Position numbers and translations under genes: made by a program. A DNA stretch of 64,000 bases, from the NCBI GenBank assembly GCA_037974335.1, contig CM075760.1, positions 35,845,609-35,909,608 of the forward strand, in the 5' to 3' direction. This stretch comes from Prionace glauca. Its lineage: Eukaryota > Chordata > Chondrichthyes > Carcharhiniformes > Carcharhinidae. The notes under the pieces are model-generated. The model worked only from the letters and a program-made list of their open reading frames with translations, ran no database searches and was not told the DNA's origin. Below, piece by piece: positions 1-10,269 of this stretch; position 1 is the first letter of the stretch; each line of letters starts with the position of its first letter.

Positions 1-107
1 AGGAGCATGAGAAATGATGCAGGTTAAGGTCACGGTCGCCTCCAGTAAGACCTGTTCTATTGGTGGTGGCTGTATCTTCACTGTGGTATCAAGGCACGGG
101 AGAGGAT
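1..107 (-). CDS. IGHM: IgM heavy chain CH3 exon, cluster 1 (partial at window edge)
   Basis: This is the 5' part of the third constant domain of a secreted or membrane IgM heavy chain. The minus strand shows an acceptor (CACAG) at 108-112, followed by codons reading [20 protein letters not shown], which continue into the start of the Ig beta sandwich. It matches the complete CH3 of the second cluster at 62,793-63,101 almost base for base; the few differences include Pro-Leu versus Pro-Pro in the linker. The exon runs off the left end of the window, so CH4 and the membrane exons of this cluster are not visible. The reading frame is open as far as it can be seen. Confidence 0.93.
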
Positions 108-1023
108 CTGTGAATGAGAAATGAAAATGAGCCCTAGTTCCCCTTCAGAAGCAAGACAGCAGTTTTCAGCCTGAAGGAGATAAAGTCGCCTTCAATATAT
201 CAATCTCTAACTCTCGCCTTTCACCTTCCATGGCGAATGGGAAGCCAGCTTGCTGTATGGAATTATTCCCTGTATTAAATATTGGAGCACCGGTAACATT
301 TCCATGAATCAGGATTGGAGAATTCCCAAACAAACACACCATCCTGAACTCAAGGAAAAAGTACTGACCGTTGGTTTATAGATAGGGTGGATACACTTTC
401 CAATATTTTACCCCTGTGCTGTGACCTGTGAAGCAGTCTCACACTTACTGTCTCTCCAAATTTTACCAGCTGTCTCAGGAACAAGCTGACATCAAGGCCA
501 CCTCACTCACTATATTGCTTCAAACCGAAAGGGGGCACTCTTTTAAGGGGAGCCTGTGGTATATGGTGTTGTCAATGGACTTATAACCTAGGGCAAGACT
601 CTGGGGACACAGATTCGAATCCCATCATTGCTAATGTGAAATTTGAATTTTGTAAACATCTATAATTAAAAGTTGAAATGGTTTTCATGAAGCTATTGCT
701 GTAAAACCCCTCCTAGTTCACAAATGTTCCTTACCAAAATCAACCTGCTGTCTTTATCTGGCCTGGCATGCATGTGACTCCAGATTCACAGCAACGTGAA
801 TGACACTTCAGTGCCCTCAGGTTTGGGAAATAAATGCACATCTCAGGAAGGGATAACAAAAAATTGTTTTTCTGATGAAATTCTGAATGAGATATTGTCC
901 TAATGCAGCAAACTACAGGACAATAACTTACAAGTTGTTCAATGCTTTGTACCAACTTGAATAGATCCCTAATTCTGATTAACATCAGAATGATATATGT
1001 TGTCCTCTGTTTGAGTCTCTTAC
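108..1023 (-). other. CH2-CH3 intron, cluster 1
   Basis: The intron lies between a CH2 donor (GTAAGAG on the minus strand) and the CH3 acceptor. It holds a SINE at about 551-838 and otherwise no recognisable gene. It is almost collinear with 63,102-64,000. Confidence 0.85.
551..838 (+). repeat. tRNA-headed elasmobranch SINE, family A (HE1-like)
   Basis: A degenerate tRNA-like head with a B-box-like element (GATTCGAATCCCATCATTGC) is followed by the conserved body that ends TGACTCC, CACAGCAACGTG and a tail including AATAAATGCAC. The same insertion is present at 63,545-63,832, so it predates duplication of the clusters. The HE1/V-SINE assignment is from memory of the family and was not searched. 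Confidence 0.7.
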
Positions 1024-1338
1024 CCCGAGATACGCTGATGTTCTGACTCTGAGTGTCTCCTCGGTGAGTGACCTGGCAGGTATAGACCGCTTTGCTGAAC
1101 CATTCCCCAGCGGAGACTGTCAGCCGACTGCTGGCCGAGAAGTTCCCGTTCAATCGACAGGGGGGAGAGGTGACAATTCCTGAATGCGTGGGTTCCCCAT
1201 TCTTCAGCCAACTCACTTCCATTGACCCTGGCTGGAAATCGATGATTGAACAGACGATGATTGCGAATTTCCTGTGTGAGATTTCTTCACTGGAACTCAC
1301 GGTGAGGATAACAGTTGGAGGGATCACAGGCGGAGGGC
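1024..1338 (-). CDS. IGHM: IgM heavy chain CH2 exon, cluster 1
   Basis: This is the second constant domain of the mu chain. The exon runs from an acceptor CCCTGAAG to a donor GTAAGAG, entering and leaving in phase 1, and encodes about 105 residues. It begins [18 protein letters not shown] and shows the Ig-fold cysteines in IIVCSIIDF and YTCQVTH with the core Trp in VSWLKNG. The motif SSEEI followed by an F-A-x-x-x-C strand is typical of elasmobranch Cmu2. NFSAS gives an N-glycosylation sequon. It lies between CH1 and CH3 in the expected order and is open throughout. Confidence 0.95.
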
Positions 1339-1404
1339 CTTCAGGGAAAAAAAACAGATCAGTCATTTCCTGCAGAAGATGTGGATCAATTAAACTTTTG
1401 TCAA

Positions 1405-1605
1405 CTGAGGGTAGTAAGGGCTTGGAAAGCCCTGTCTGCAGCATTGTGGACTCGCCAACTTTAAGGGCGTTCAAATGGTCAGTGGATAGGCATATGGATA
1501 ACATTGGAATAGTTTAGGTTAGTGGGTCATTAGATTGGTTCCACTGGTCGGCGCAACATCGAGGGCCGAATGGCCTGTACTGCGCTGTAATGTTCTATGT
1601 TCTAA
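1405..1605 (+). repeat. LINE 3'-end fragment in the CH1-CH2 intron
   Basis: The plus strand carries a decayed C-terminal reverse-transcriptase tail and the 3' end GAGGGCCGAATGGCCTGTAC followed by TGTTCTATGTTCTA. This tail resembles the reverse complement of the end of the LINE at 25,464-25,720. The element is severely 5'-truncated and sits opposite to Ig transcription. Confidence 0.75.
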
Positions 1606-1741
1606 CTCATTTGCAGTCAATAGACACTAACTGGACCAATCCAAAGGGCCAGATTGTGCACATCTATTTAAATGAGTTATAACCAAGGCCCTACATGTTA
1701 ACCCCAGTGTTTCTGTTTTCCCCAAGCTCCACAACACTTAC

Positions 1742-2041
1742 ATCGCATTTTAACGTTCTTGACTGTGCTCATGTGTCGAACCTCACAGTCAATTCTGGGG
1801 CATTCTCCCGCTGAGTCGCTGATGGTTAACTGGCTGCTCAGGGTGTAGGTTCCTTTCGTGTTTCTCACTGATGGGTAAGTCTTAAACCCACTGGGGACCG
1901 TTTGCCCATTTTTCTTCCAGGTCAGTTTGGAAACATCTGGAGAGTAATCCATCGCCAAACATCCGAAGGTGATGGAGCCGTCGGAGTTCTGTTGCTGACA
2001 GGGGGAGACCAGACCGTAGAGATTGGGCGCAGATGATGTCG
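1742..2041 (-). CDS. IGHM: IgM heavy chain CH1 exon, cluster 1
   Basis: This is the first mu constant domain, which pairs with the light-chain constant domain. The minus strand has the acceptor CTTTCCCAG at 2042 and onward and the donor GTAAGTG at 1741-1735. The exon is 300 nt and starts in phase 1, so the last base of JH plus CG makes an Ala codon. It reads ATSSAPNLYGLVSPCQQQ, then FGCLAMDYSPDV, TWKKNGQ, GTYTLSSQLTI and IDCEVRH. These contain the intradomain Cys pair, the Trp and a Cys near residue 15 that probably bonds to the light chain. The sequence closely resembles known shark Cmu1. No stop is present. Confidence 0.95.
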
Positions 2042-2164
2042 CTGGGAAAGAATAGCCAATTGAACAAGTTAGACTCTTGCGTTTATTAAGTCAACAAACA
2101 TATTGTTACAAATAGGTTTCTATATTAGATATAGCTCTTGGTGTTAAATGAAGGGACATGGGTC

Positions 2165-2272
2165 GTCGGTGTGATCAGGATAGTGATGAGCTCTGACCAA
2201 AGTGAATGGTGGAGTAGGCTCCAAGGGCCGAATGGCCAACTCCAGCTTCTATTTTCTATGTTTCTATCTCAA
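2165..2272 (+). repeat. LINE 3'-tail fragment
   Basis: The short plus-strand tail GGCTCCAAGGGCCGAATGGC ending in TTCTATTTTCTATGTTTCTAT is the typical 3' terminus of a CR1-like shark LINE. Only about 100 bp remain. Confidence 0.65.
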
Positions 2273-3044
2273 ACATTGATTAGAATTATGAACTTATCCC
2301 TAATATTTCCCGATTAAATCTTTCATCCGCCTTTGAGATGATGTTACTTCTATCATTTGGGAATTGTCATCTCTGTAGAAACTCATATCCCTGTCTCCAC
2401 TTCTATCAAATTAGGAAGAAAAAATACACATTCTGTTAGTCTCACAATGACATGTCATTCATTGGATTAACAGAGAACAGCAAAAATTTTCTCCATTACT
2501 GCAGCAACTGTTTATTTCTCAACAACAGCAGTGTGTGATAAACCGCTGTTTATTTCTCAAACAACAACACTTTGTGATGAAGAAGTTCTCCCTTCATTCA
2601 GACTATCCACTCACCTGATGAGGGAGCTCCAACAGCTTGTGATTCCAAATAAACCTGTTGGACTTTAACCTGGTGTTGTGAGAATCCTTACTGTGCCCAC
2701 AACAACCTCACTCCGGCATCTCCACACTAGTTTTGGAAATTGCCCGGGTTCAAACTGATTGGTGCCCCTTCCTCTCTCCAACTCACTGCCTCTCACCCCA
2801 CAAAACCGAGATTAGTGACTTTGCTTCAAAAATACCTCCGGAATGAATACTTACAGAATGATCAGGAAACTCTAAATGTGATTATAAATTCAAATAAATC
2901 CAACATTTATTGACGGATTGACGGATCATACATTAATACCAAGAGTTTCCCATTTGGGCCCTGAAGTCTCCTCCATCATTCACTGAGATTACAGATGAGC
3001 TGATTGTGGTGCTAGCTCTGTTCTGAACCTCCTCACTCCGCCAT

Positions 3045-3815
3045 CCATCACCCGCCCTCTGCCCATTTCCCCAGCTCTTTGCCCTTTCCCCTGGGTCTCT
3101 GCCTTTCACGGTGGCTCTTTTCCCCTTTTATCCGGCTCTCTGTATTTCCACCTGGCTCTCTACACTTTCCTCCAGCTCTGTGCCCTCTCCCCCGGCTCTC
3201 TGTTCTTTCCCTCACCCCCCACGCTGTTCCTAAGCTCTCTGCCCTCTGTCCCTGCTCCCTCCCCTCTTTCTCCTTCCTCCCAGCTCTCTGAGCTTTCCCC
3301 TTGACTCTCCTGCCCTTTCCCCTGGGCTCTCTGCCCTTTCCCTCGGCTCTCTGCCCTTTCTCCTGCCTCCCTGCCCTTTTTCGTGCCTCCCCGCCCTTTT
3401 TCCTGATTCTCTCCCCTTTCCTTGGTCTTTCTACACTTTTCCCCATCTCTCTGCCCTTTCTTTCAGTTCTCTTCCCTTTCACTGGTCTCTCTGCCCTTTC
3501 CCCTGCTCCCTGTCCTTTCCTCTCTCTCTCCGCACTTTCCCCTGACTTTCCGCCCTGTTCCCCGGCTGTGGACCCTTTCCCCCGCCTCTCTGCCCTTCCC
3601 CCAGATCTCTGCTGTTTCCCCTGGCTCTCTGCCCTCCCCCCACCCCGGCTCTCTGCCCTTTCCCTCGCCTCCTGTTCTCCCCTGACTCTTTGCCATTGTC
3701 CCTGTCCCCGAGCCCCCAGCGATTCCCTCCAGCTCTCTGCACTCCCAGGGCAGCCCCCACCTTTGAACACCAAACTGCCACTTGAGATCTTTCTTCTCTC
3801 TCGTTGCAGGCCCTC
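3045..3815 (-). repeat. Polypurine/polypyrimidine minisatellite, G-rich on the Ig transcript strand
   Basis: About 770 bp is built from a loosely conserved unit of roughly 18-22 bp, CTCTCTGCCCTTTCCCC on the plus strand. On the transcript strand this reads as GGGGAAAGGGCAGAGAG runs. Several AGCT tetramers are present (for example CCAGCTCTTT near 3,072 and TAAGCTCTCT near 3,232). Long ORFs on both strands here are low-complexity artefacts. The block starts about 1 kb upstream of CH1. Confidence 0.9.
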
Positions 3816-3832
3816 CCCACACAGATTCAGTG

Positions 3833-5690
3833 AGTGTGAGTGAGAGAATGTGAGTGTGTGAGGGTGAGTGATTAAATGAGTCAGAGTGGATGAGTGATGT
3901 GTGAAGGAAGGTGGGTAAGTGAGGGTGAGTGAGTGAAGTTCTTTGAGTGAGGGTGAGTGATTGAGGGTGAGTAAGTGTGGGTGAGGGTGAGAAAGCGTGA
4001 GTAATTGAGGGTGTGTGTGAGAGGGTAGGTGAGTGAAGGTGGCTGAATGTGAGTGAAGGTGGCTGGATGAGTGTAGGTAAGCAAGATTGAAATAATAAGG
4101 GAGAGTGAGTGAGGATGTGTGAAGGTTCGTGGGGATGGGTGAGTGGAAGTGAGTGAGATTGAGTGAATGAGGGTGTGAATGTAACTGTGTATGTAAGGGT
4201 TGAGAGTGAATGAGTCAGGGTGTGTTATTGAGGGTGGTGTGTGAGGGAGAATGAATGTGGATGGGTGGGAGAGTGAGGGTGATTGAGTGAAGGTGTTTGA
4301 TGAGGATGAGTGATTGAGGATTTGTGAGTTAGGTTGCGTGATGTTGAGTGATGATGAGTATGTGAGCTTGTGTGAGTGAAGGTAGGTGTGTGAGTTTGAG
4401 TCAGTTTGAATGGGTGAGGTGGCATAAGTGAGAGAGAGACAGAGAGAGGGTCATTGAGTTGAGTCTGTGGGGGTGAGTGAGTGAGTGTGAGAGAATGGGG
4501 TGAAAGAGTGAGGGTAAGTGAGACTGAGTGAGACTGGGTGAGTGAGAACGGATTAGTTAGATGAGTGAATCAAGGTGAGTATGAATGTTGGTGACTGACT
4601 GAGGGTCTAAGTCAGTGAGTGAGGTTTAGTGAGTGAGGCTGAGTGAGTGATGGTGTATGACTGTGGGTGGCTGAGTGACAGTGAGTTAATGAGGGCGCGT
4701 GAGGGTGAGTGCGTGAGGGTGAGTGAGTGAATGTGGGTGCGTGACTGAGGGTGTGAGAGTGAGTGAATGTGAGTGAGTCAGAGAGGGTGTGAGAATGAGT
4801 GAGTCAGGGTGAGTGATTGAGGTTGAACGAGTGAAGTTGAATGAGTGTTTGTGGGTGAGTGAGGATGGACGAGAGTGAGTGAGCAAATATGAGTGAGTGA
4901 TTGTGAGTGAGTGAGGGTGTGAGGATGAGTGAATCAGGGCGTGTGTTTGCGTGAATGAATGAGCTTGAATGAGGGTGTGTGAGTGCTTGTGGGCGAGTGA
5001 GTGAGAATGGATGAGAGTGAGTGAGTGAGTATGAGTGAGTGATTGTGAGTGAGTGAGTGTGAGTGACTCAGGGTGAATCAGGATCCGTGAGTTTCTGAGG
5101 TTGAGTGCGTGAGGGCGAGTGCGTGAGGGTGGATGAGGGGGGATGAGTGAGTGGGGATGAGTGAGTGGGGATGAGTGAGTGGAGGTGAGTGAGTGGGGGT
5201 GAGTGAGAGGGGGTGAGTGAGAGGGGGTGAGTGAGAGGGGGTGAGGGTGTGAGGGAGTGTGTGTGAGGGAGTGAGTGTGAGGGAGTGTGTGTGAGGGTGG
5301 ATGAGTGAGCAAGGGTGAGTGAGTGAGCATGAGTGAGTAAGCGTGAATGAGGGTGAGTGAGTGAGGGTGAGTGATTGGGGATGAGTGATTGTGGTTGAGT
5401 GTGTGAGGGTGAGTGAGTGAGGGTGAGTGAGAGAGAGTGTGTCAGTGAGGGAAGGTGGGTAAGTGAGGGTGAGTGAGTGAAGTTATTTGAGTGAGGATGA
5501 GTGATTGAGGGTGAGTGAGAGAGAGTGTGTCAGTGAGGGAAGGTGGGTAAGTGAGGGTGAGTGAGTGAAGTTATTTGAGTGAGGATGAGAGATTGAGGGT
5601 GAGTGAGTGAAGTTATTTGAGTGAGGAGGAGAGATTGAGGGTGAGTGAGTCAGTATGGGTGAGGGTGAGAGAGTCAGTGAGCCACCTCCT
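3833..5690 (+). repeat. GTGAGTGAGGG minisatellite block
   Basis: About 1.85 kb is composed almost wholly of permutations of GTGAGTGA and GTGAGGGTGAGTGA, with period roughly 4 nested in about 10-14 bp. A longer near-identical local repeat occurs near 5,445-5,640 (GTGAGTGAAGTTATTTGAGT). The plus strand is G-rich and C-poor, the opposite skew to the adjoining 3,045-3,815 block. Confidence 0.92.
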
Positions 5691-6261
5691 CCTCTCCCTC
5701 TCCATCGATCTTTTCCCGATTCTCTCCATTGATCAGCTTTCAGTAACAGGGCTGTGTAAAGTCAGGAATCAGTGTAGATCACCGGGCAGCTGCTTTAATG
5801 TCGGGGCCTTTCTTTCAGAAACACGGATCAGTGAACAAATAGACAGACTGAGGGAGCTGGAAGGGAAGCTTCCAGCAAAACTAGGGTCACACAGGAATCA
5901 AACACCAAGTTTACACCAGTATTGGGGAGCCAGGCGGACTTAGTCTCAGCCAGATCCCTTCTTATTGATTGTGTCTTTGTGTCCGGTGTAACACATGGAA
6001 ATCCCTACTTCTGACCTCATGTTGGATGGAATGTGTCATTGATGAAGCAATAGAAGATTGTTGGACCCAGAACAGCCCCCTGCCGAACTCCTGCAGTGAT
6101 TTCTCAGCTTAGATGTTTGACCTCCAACAACCATCACCATCTTGTTTTGTGCTAAATATGACTCCAAACAGAGAAGAATTTCCAGCTGAAACTTATTCAC
6201 ATGAGTTTTACTCGGGCTTCCCGATCCCACCCTCATTCAAATGTTAGTGGGGGAGGGGGAG

Positions 6262-6583
6262 GGGGTGGCCGAGGCGGCACAGCGATTAACGCTGCTGCCT
6301 CACAGTTCAATTCCCGATATGAGTCATTGTGTATGGAGTTAGTAAGTTCACCCCGTGTCTGCTTGGGTTTGCTTCGGATGCTCCTGTTTCCTTCCACAGT
6401 CCAAAGACGTTTGGGTTCAGGGGACTGGCCGTGCGGAATTGCCCCTTAGGTTCAGGAGGTCTAGTTAGAGTAAACACATGTGGTTATGGGGATAGGGCTT
6501 TGGTGGAATTCCTGTTGATGCAGACTCGATGGGCTGAATGGCCTCCTTCTGTACTGTAGGATCTCGTGATTCTATTCTATGAT
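6262..6583 (+). repeat. tRNA-headed shark SINE, family B
   Basis: The head GGCGGCACAGCGATTAACGC is followed by the conserved body with CCTTCCACAGTCCAAAGACG and the tail GATGGGCTGAATGGCCTCCT, then a run ending GATTCTATTCTATGATG. Other copies lie near 20.2, 33.2 and 48.4 kb (plus strand) and 22.8, 28.4 and 37.3 kb (minus strand). Confidence 0.8.
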
Positions 6584-6592
6584 GTAAATGAC

Positions 6593-7455
6593 AGTCTCTC
6601 TGACGTATGTGAGGTGGAAAGTGTGTGAGGTGTGTTTGGGTGTGTGTTTGATAGAGAGAGAGGGTGAATGTGTGTGAGAAGGTGCCTGTGTGTGACAGAC
6701 TGTGTTTGCACATGTGTGAGACAGTGGGCTGCGTTTGCAAGAGGGGGCAGTGTGCCTACCAGAAAGCAAATATACTGTTCATGAGTGTGTGGAAGTGTGC
6801 ATGGGATTGTGTGTGAGTGAGAAAAATGTGTGCAATGTACATGGGTGATAGAGGCAAAGTGTGTGTGTGTGTGTGACAGAGAACGTTTGCGTGACACTGT
6901 GCTTGTGGGAGAGACTGTGTCTGTGTGTAAGTTGGAGTGTGTGCATAGGTCTATGTTTGTGAGAGAGTGTGAGCGAGCTCGTGTGAGAGAAAGCAAGAAT
7001 GTACAGGTGTGAGATAATCTGTGCAACAGAGATAGAAATATGTGTGTGTGAGAGAGAGAGAGAGAGAGATGCAAGTGCAAGAGGAATTGTGAGAAAGTGT
7101 GTGTGAATAAATGAGAGACAACTTGAGCGTGTGTGACAGAGTGTGGGAGAGTGAGTGCGTGTGTGAGAGCCTGAGACTATGCTTATGTGTGTGTGTGTGT
7201 CTGCGTGTAAGAGAGAATGTGTGTGGAGATGTGTGCGTGTGAGTGTCTTTGTATATGAGAGATGAGAGACTGATTGAGAGAGCGAGAGTGTGTCTGGATT
7301 TGTATTTGAGACAGAGTATGTAGACCGTGAGAGAAAGAGAATGTGTGTGAGATATCGTATGAGAGAGAAAGTAAGTGTGCGTGTGTATGTGTGAGAGAAT
7401 ATGAGCGTCTCTCTGTGTGTATTTATGTGTGTGAGAGTGTGTGATGTGTGTAAGT
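6593..7455 (+). repeat. GT/GA-rich simple-sequence tract
   Basis: The tract is mixed GTGTGTGAGAGA simple sequence, including a perfect (GA)n run near 7,051-7,069. It abuts the SINE end. Several overlapping ORFs here are low-complexity artefacts. Confidence 0.9.
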
Positions 7456-7699
7456 CTCTATCTGGCTGATTCAGTCTGAAAAAGCACCCTCACTCCACAC
7501 ATACTCACCCACTCGCACAGTAAGTGGGAGTGACAAGCGAGCACAACACGGACTGTGGGGCACGGGTTGGAAAAACATTTAAATATTTCACAAGTCAGTC
7601 TCAATTAAATAATTTCCTCTTTCCTCAATGAGAGAAACTTGTAAAACCTCACGCAATCTGACACAATCCAGGGCAAAGCCACCCACAAGATTACCCAGC

Positions 7700-8050
7700 C
7701 CCTCATTCACCCTATTCACTCTCTCCATCACTAACAAGCAGTGTCAGCACTGTGTGCATTATATACAACATGCACTGCAGCAATTCACCAAGGCTCCATA
7801 GATTACACTGTCCAAACCCGCTGCCTTTACATCCTAACAGGACAAGGGCAGCAGCCACATCTGAAACACTATAACCTGTAAGCTTCCCTCCAAAACACAC
7901 ACCATCCTGACCTGAAACAATTTCTCAATTCATTCATAATCGCTGGGTCAAAATCCTGGAACTTCCTGCCTAACAGCAGGGCGGATGCCTGCAGCATATG
8001 GACTGCAGTTGTTCAAGGATGCTTCATATCAACACTTTATGAAGGAACAA
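7700..8050 (+). repeat. LINE 3'-end, family with SINE-shared tail
   Basis: The segment contains CACCAAGGCTCCATAGATTA, GACAAGGGCAGCAGCCACAT and GCTGGGTCAAAATCCTGGAA, the characteristic C-terminal reverse-transcriptase and 3' UTR region of an abundant shark LINE. Related pieces are at 17,170-17,412 and 25,320-26,290, and an RT piece is at 32,330-33,145. Confidence 0.75.
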
Positions 8051-8499
8051 TTAGATTAAAAATTCTGGCCGCGCAAATGTCTCTAAAATGCCTTTAGAAG
8101 ATTAAAAATAATATGCAAGTGAATTTGACCCTTCAACTGTCAAACTAAACAGTTCAGGGGCTGCTGTAGTACGGAGCACAATATAGTAAATCTCACTTTG
8201 TATTTGTTCATCGAACATTCCCAAGGCCGGTACATCACTGCTTAAAAATGACCCAATTCTCCCTCTAAAGTCCGATGTTTCTGCTTCTCTGATAGACACA
8301 ATATGCTTCAGGGACTTAATTTCTGAGACACCGAGTCAAACAGTCAAATTTCCCACAGATACAAGTGCATTGAAGAAATAAATCAAATTTCACTTCCTGC
8401 TGTACAGAAGAAGGAATCAAAAGATTTATAACCAGTCAGGGAGATTCCTGGTCCCAACACAGTGACCACACGCCCAGAAACAGAACAGACACAAACAGT

Positions 8500-8825
8500 T
8501 CAACAGTCGAGTTCCCAGCAGAAAGATCTGTTCAATCTGTCAATTTCAAACTGTTGGATTCTCATTGATCAATAGTCAAGTTACAACAGAAAATCAATAA
8601 CCTATTTTAAATTAAACGGGTATTCATTTCAGAACTCCTCTCGACTTTTAATTATTTCTCTCTGCCTGCATCACTTCGCGAAAATTGTGTAAAAATGTAA
8701 TTTCGCTGAAAATGAGCAAAAATAACAGATTCAGGACAGTTCAATGTCCCTATCAGAGATACAGTGACACAGTAATAGTTCAATGTCCCTAACAGAGATA
8801 CAGTGACACACTAAGAATTAAACAA
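8500..8825. repeat. Intronic duplication, copy 1
   Basis: The copy shares an ordered series of matches with 9,865-10,135, including CTGTTCAATCTGTCAATTT, TCATTGATCAATAGTCAA, ACTTTTAATTATTTCTC and AACAGATTCAGGACAGT. The terminal motif with ACAGAGATACAGTGACACA is itself duplicated locally (8,740-8,775 and 8,781-8,815). Confidence 0.8.
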
Positions 8826-9340
8826 ACCGGGAAATATTTACATTGAAAATCGTTACCTGATTGGATCTAATTTCTTAATTAAATGTAATCAACAAAATTA
8901 TCAAGGCAAAACAATTTATCGAGCCGAGCACAGCTGAGTAAAGAAATGTTTTGTTTTTGAATTCATTTTGATACAATTAAATATTCTCTAAGACTGATGA
9001 TATTTTGCACGCTAGTGCAATATTCAAGCTCTTTTGTTTTAAATTAATCAGCGTTAATATTACACTTAAAGTTATTGTTAATTGTCAGTTAGTTCTCCTG
9101 TCAGCTGATTTGTTCTCTGTAATAAAATGAGTTTTCAATCATTCAAAACGTGCTTCTGCCCCCAACATTGTTAAATAATTAGGTTACAATTAAATCTCAA
9201 TGTTAAACTATAATTTCAAATTACTGAATGGAAACATTCAAACATCTGTCATTCATTTACTTAAATCTAATCACATTGTAATATTTTACTTTTTCACTTT
9301 TACTACAAATATCTTATTACAACGAACAAACGTGTTAAAA

Positions 9341-9348
9341 ATGCAAAT
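9341..9348 (+). promoter_or_regulatory. Perfect octamer motif (ATGCAAAT) in the J-C intron
   Basis: A perfect POU/Oct-binding octamer lies in AT-rich sequence between JH and CH1. This is the position of the intronic Ig enhancer in other vertebrates. Several octamers are expected by chance in 64 kb of AT-rich DNA, so function is unproven. Confidence 0.35.
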
Positions 9349-9864
9349 TTCTGAGTTTGTCCAGACTGTAACGGCCTGGCCGTTTGAAATCAATAATACT
9401 GCTTCCTAGATTTAATAATTTAGGCCACCCATATAACAACTTCATTACTGAACACATTGTTTAATTAAAGAAGACCTGAATTAAACAGTGCAAACACAGA
9501 GACGATAATTGATTCAAATCCTCTGTAACGCTAAAAACACGATGCAGAATATAAGTCTCAACATTTTCTTCATTATAATATTTAATAAGAATTAAACATA
9601 AGCTTCAGTTAGTATGAATTCTTCCATTCTGTCATTTATTCTTCCATTCTGTCATTTATTCTGTGTTTGACATTAATGGGAGACATGATGTTATTAAGTG
9701 CTGAGCTAATATTATTTTTATAGTATTTATAATATCATATTATTTTTATATAATCTTTTTGAATTTCAAGCATTTAATTGTCAGTCGGTAGCCAGTTTCT
9801 GTTGACACTTTACTACAATTCAAAGACAATCATTTGAACAATTTTACTTGAGTGTCAGCGAATT

Positions 9865-10135
9865 CCATCTGTCAGAAAACTGTGTTCAGTCTGTCAAATT
9901 TTTATAAACTGTTTGATTCTAATTGATCAAAGGTCAAATTATAACAGTGAAAAAAATCAATAAAAATTTAAATTAACCTGATGTTCATTTTAAAACTCCC
10001 TTTGCCTTTTAACTATTTCTCCCTGACTGTCTCAAATCACAAAAACTGGGCAATTATTTTTCTGAAAATGAGGACTTCGAATATAACAGATTCAGGGCAG
10101 TGTAATGTCCCTAACAGAGGTACAGTGAATTGTAA
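9865..10135. repeat. Intronic duplication, copy 2
   Basis: This is the diverged partner of 8,500-8,825, in the same orientation. It shares CTAATTGATCAAAGGTCAAA, CCTTTTAACTATTTCTCCC and AACAGATTCAGGGCAGTG followed by AATGTCCCTAACAGAGGTA. Confidence 0.8.
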
Positions 10136-10269
10136 TTCATGTTTTTTTAATATGTAACCTTAGTTAACATGAATAAAATGCCCTAACATATATTTATTTT
10201 ATTTTCCGAAACTTTTCTGCTTTATCCCTACAAGAATATTCAAAGGCAATTTTATTTTCATTTCGCCAG

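Noticed and set aside
3048-3843. Long ORFs on both strands (up to 241 codons)
   Set aside because: They are low-complexity translations of the polypyrimidine minisatellite, with several overlapping frames open at once.
4225-5330. Thr/His/Ser-rich minus-strand ORFs
   Set aside because: They are translations of the GTGAGTGA repeat with no non-repeat composition.
6572-7080. ORFs rich in His-Thr or Ser-Leu
   Set aside because: They lie in GT/GA simple repeats and a SINE tail.
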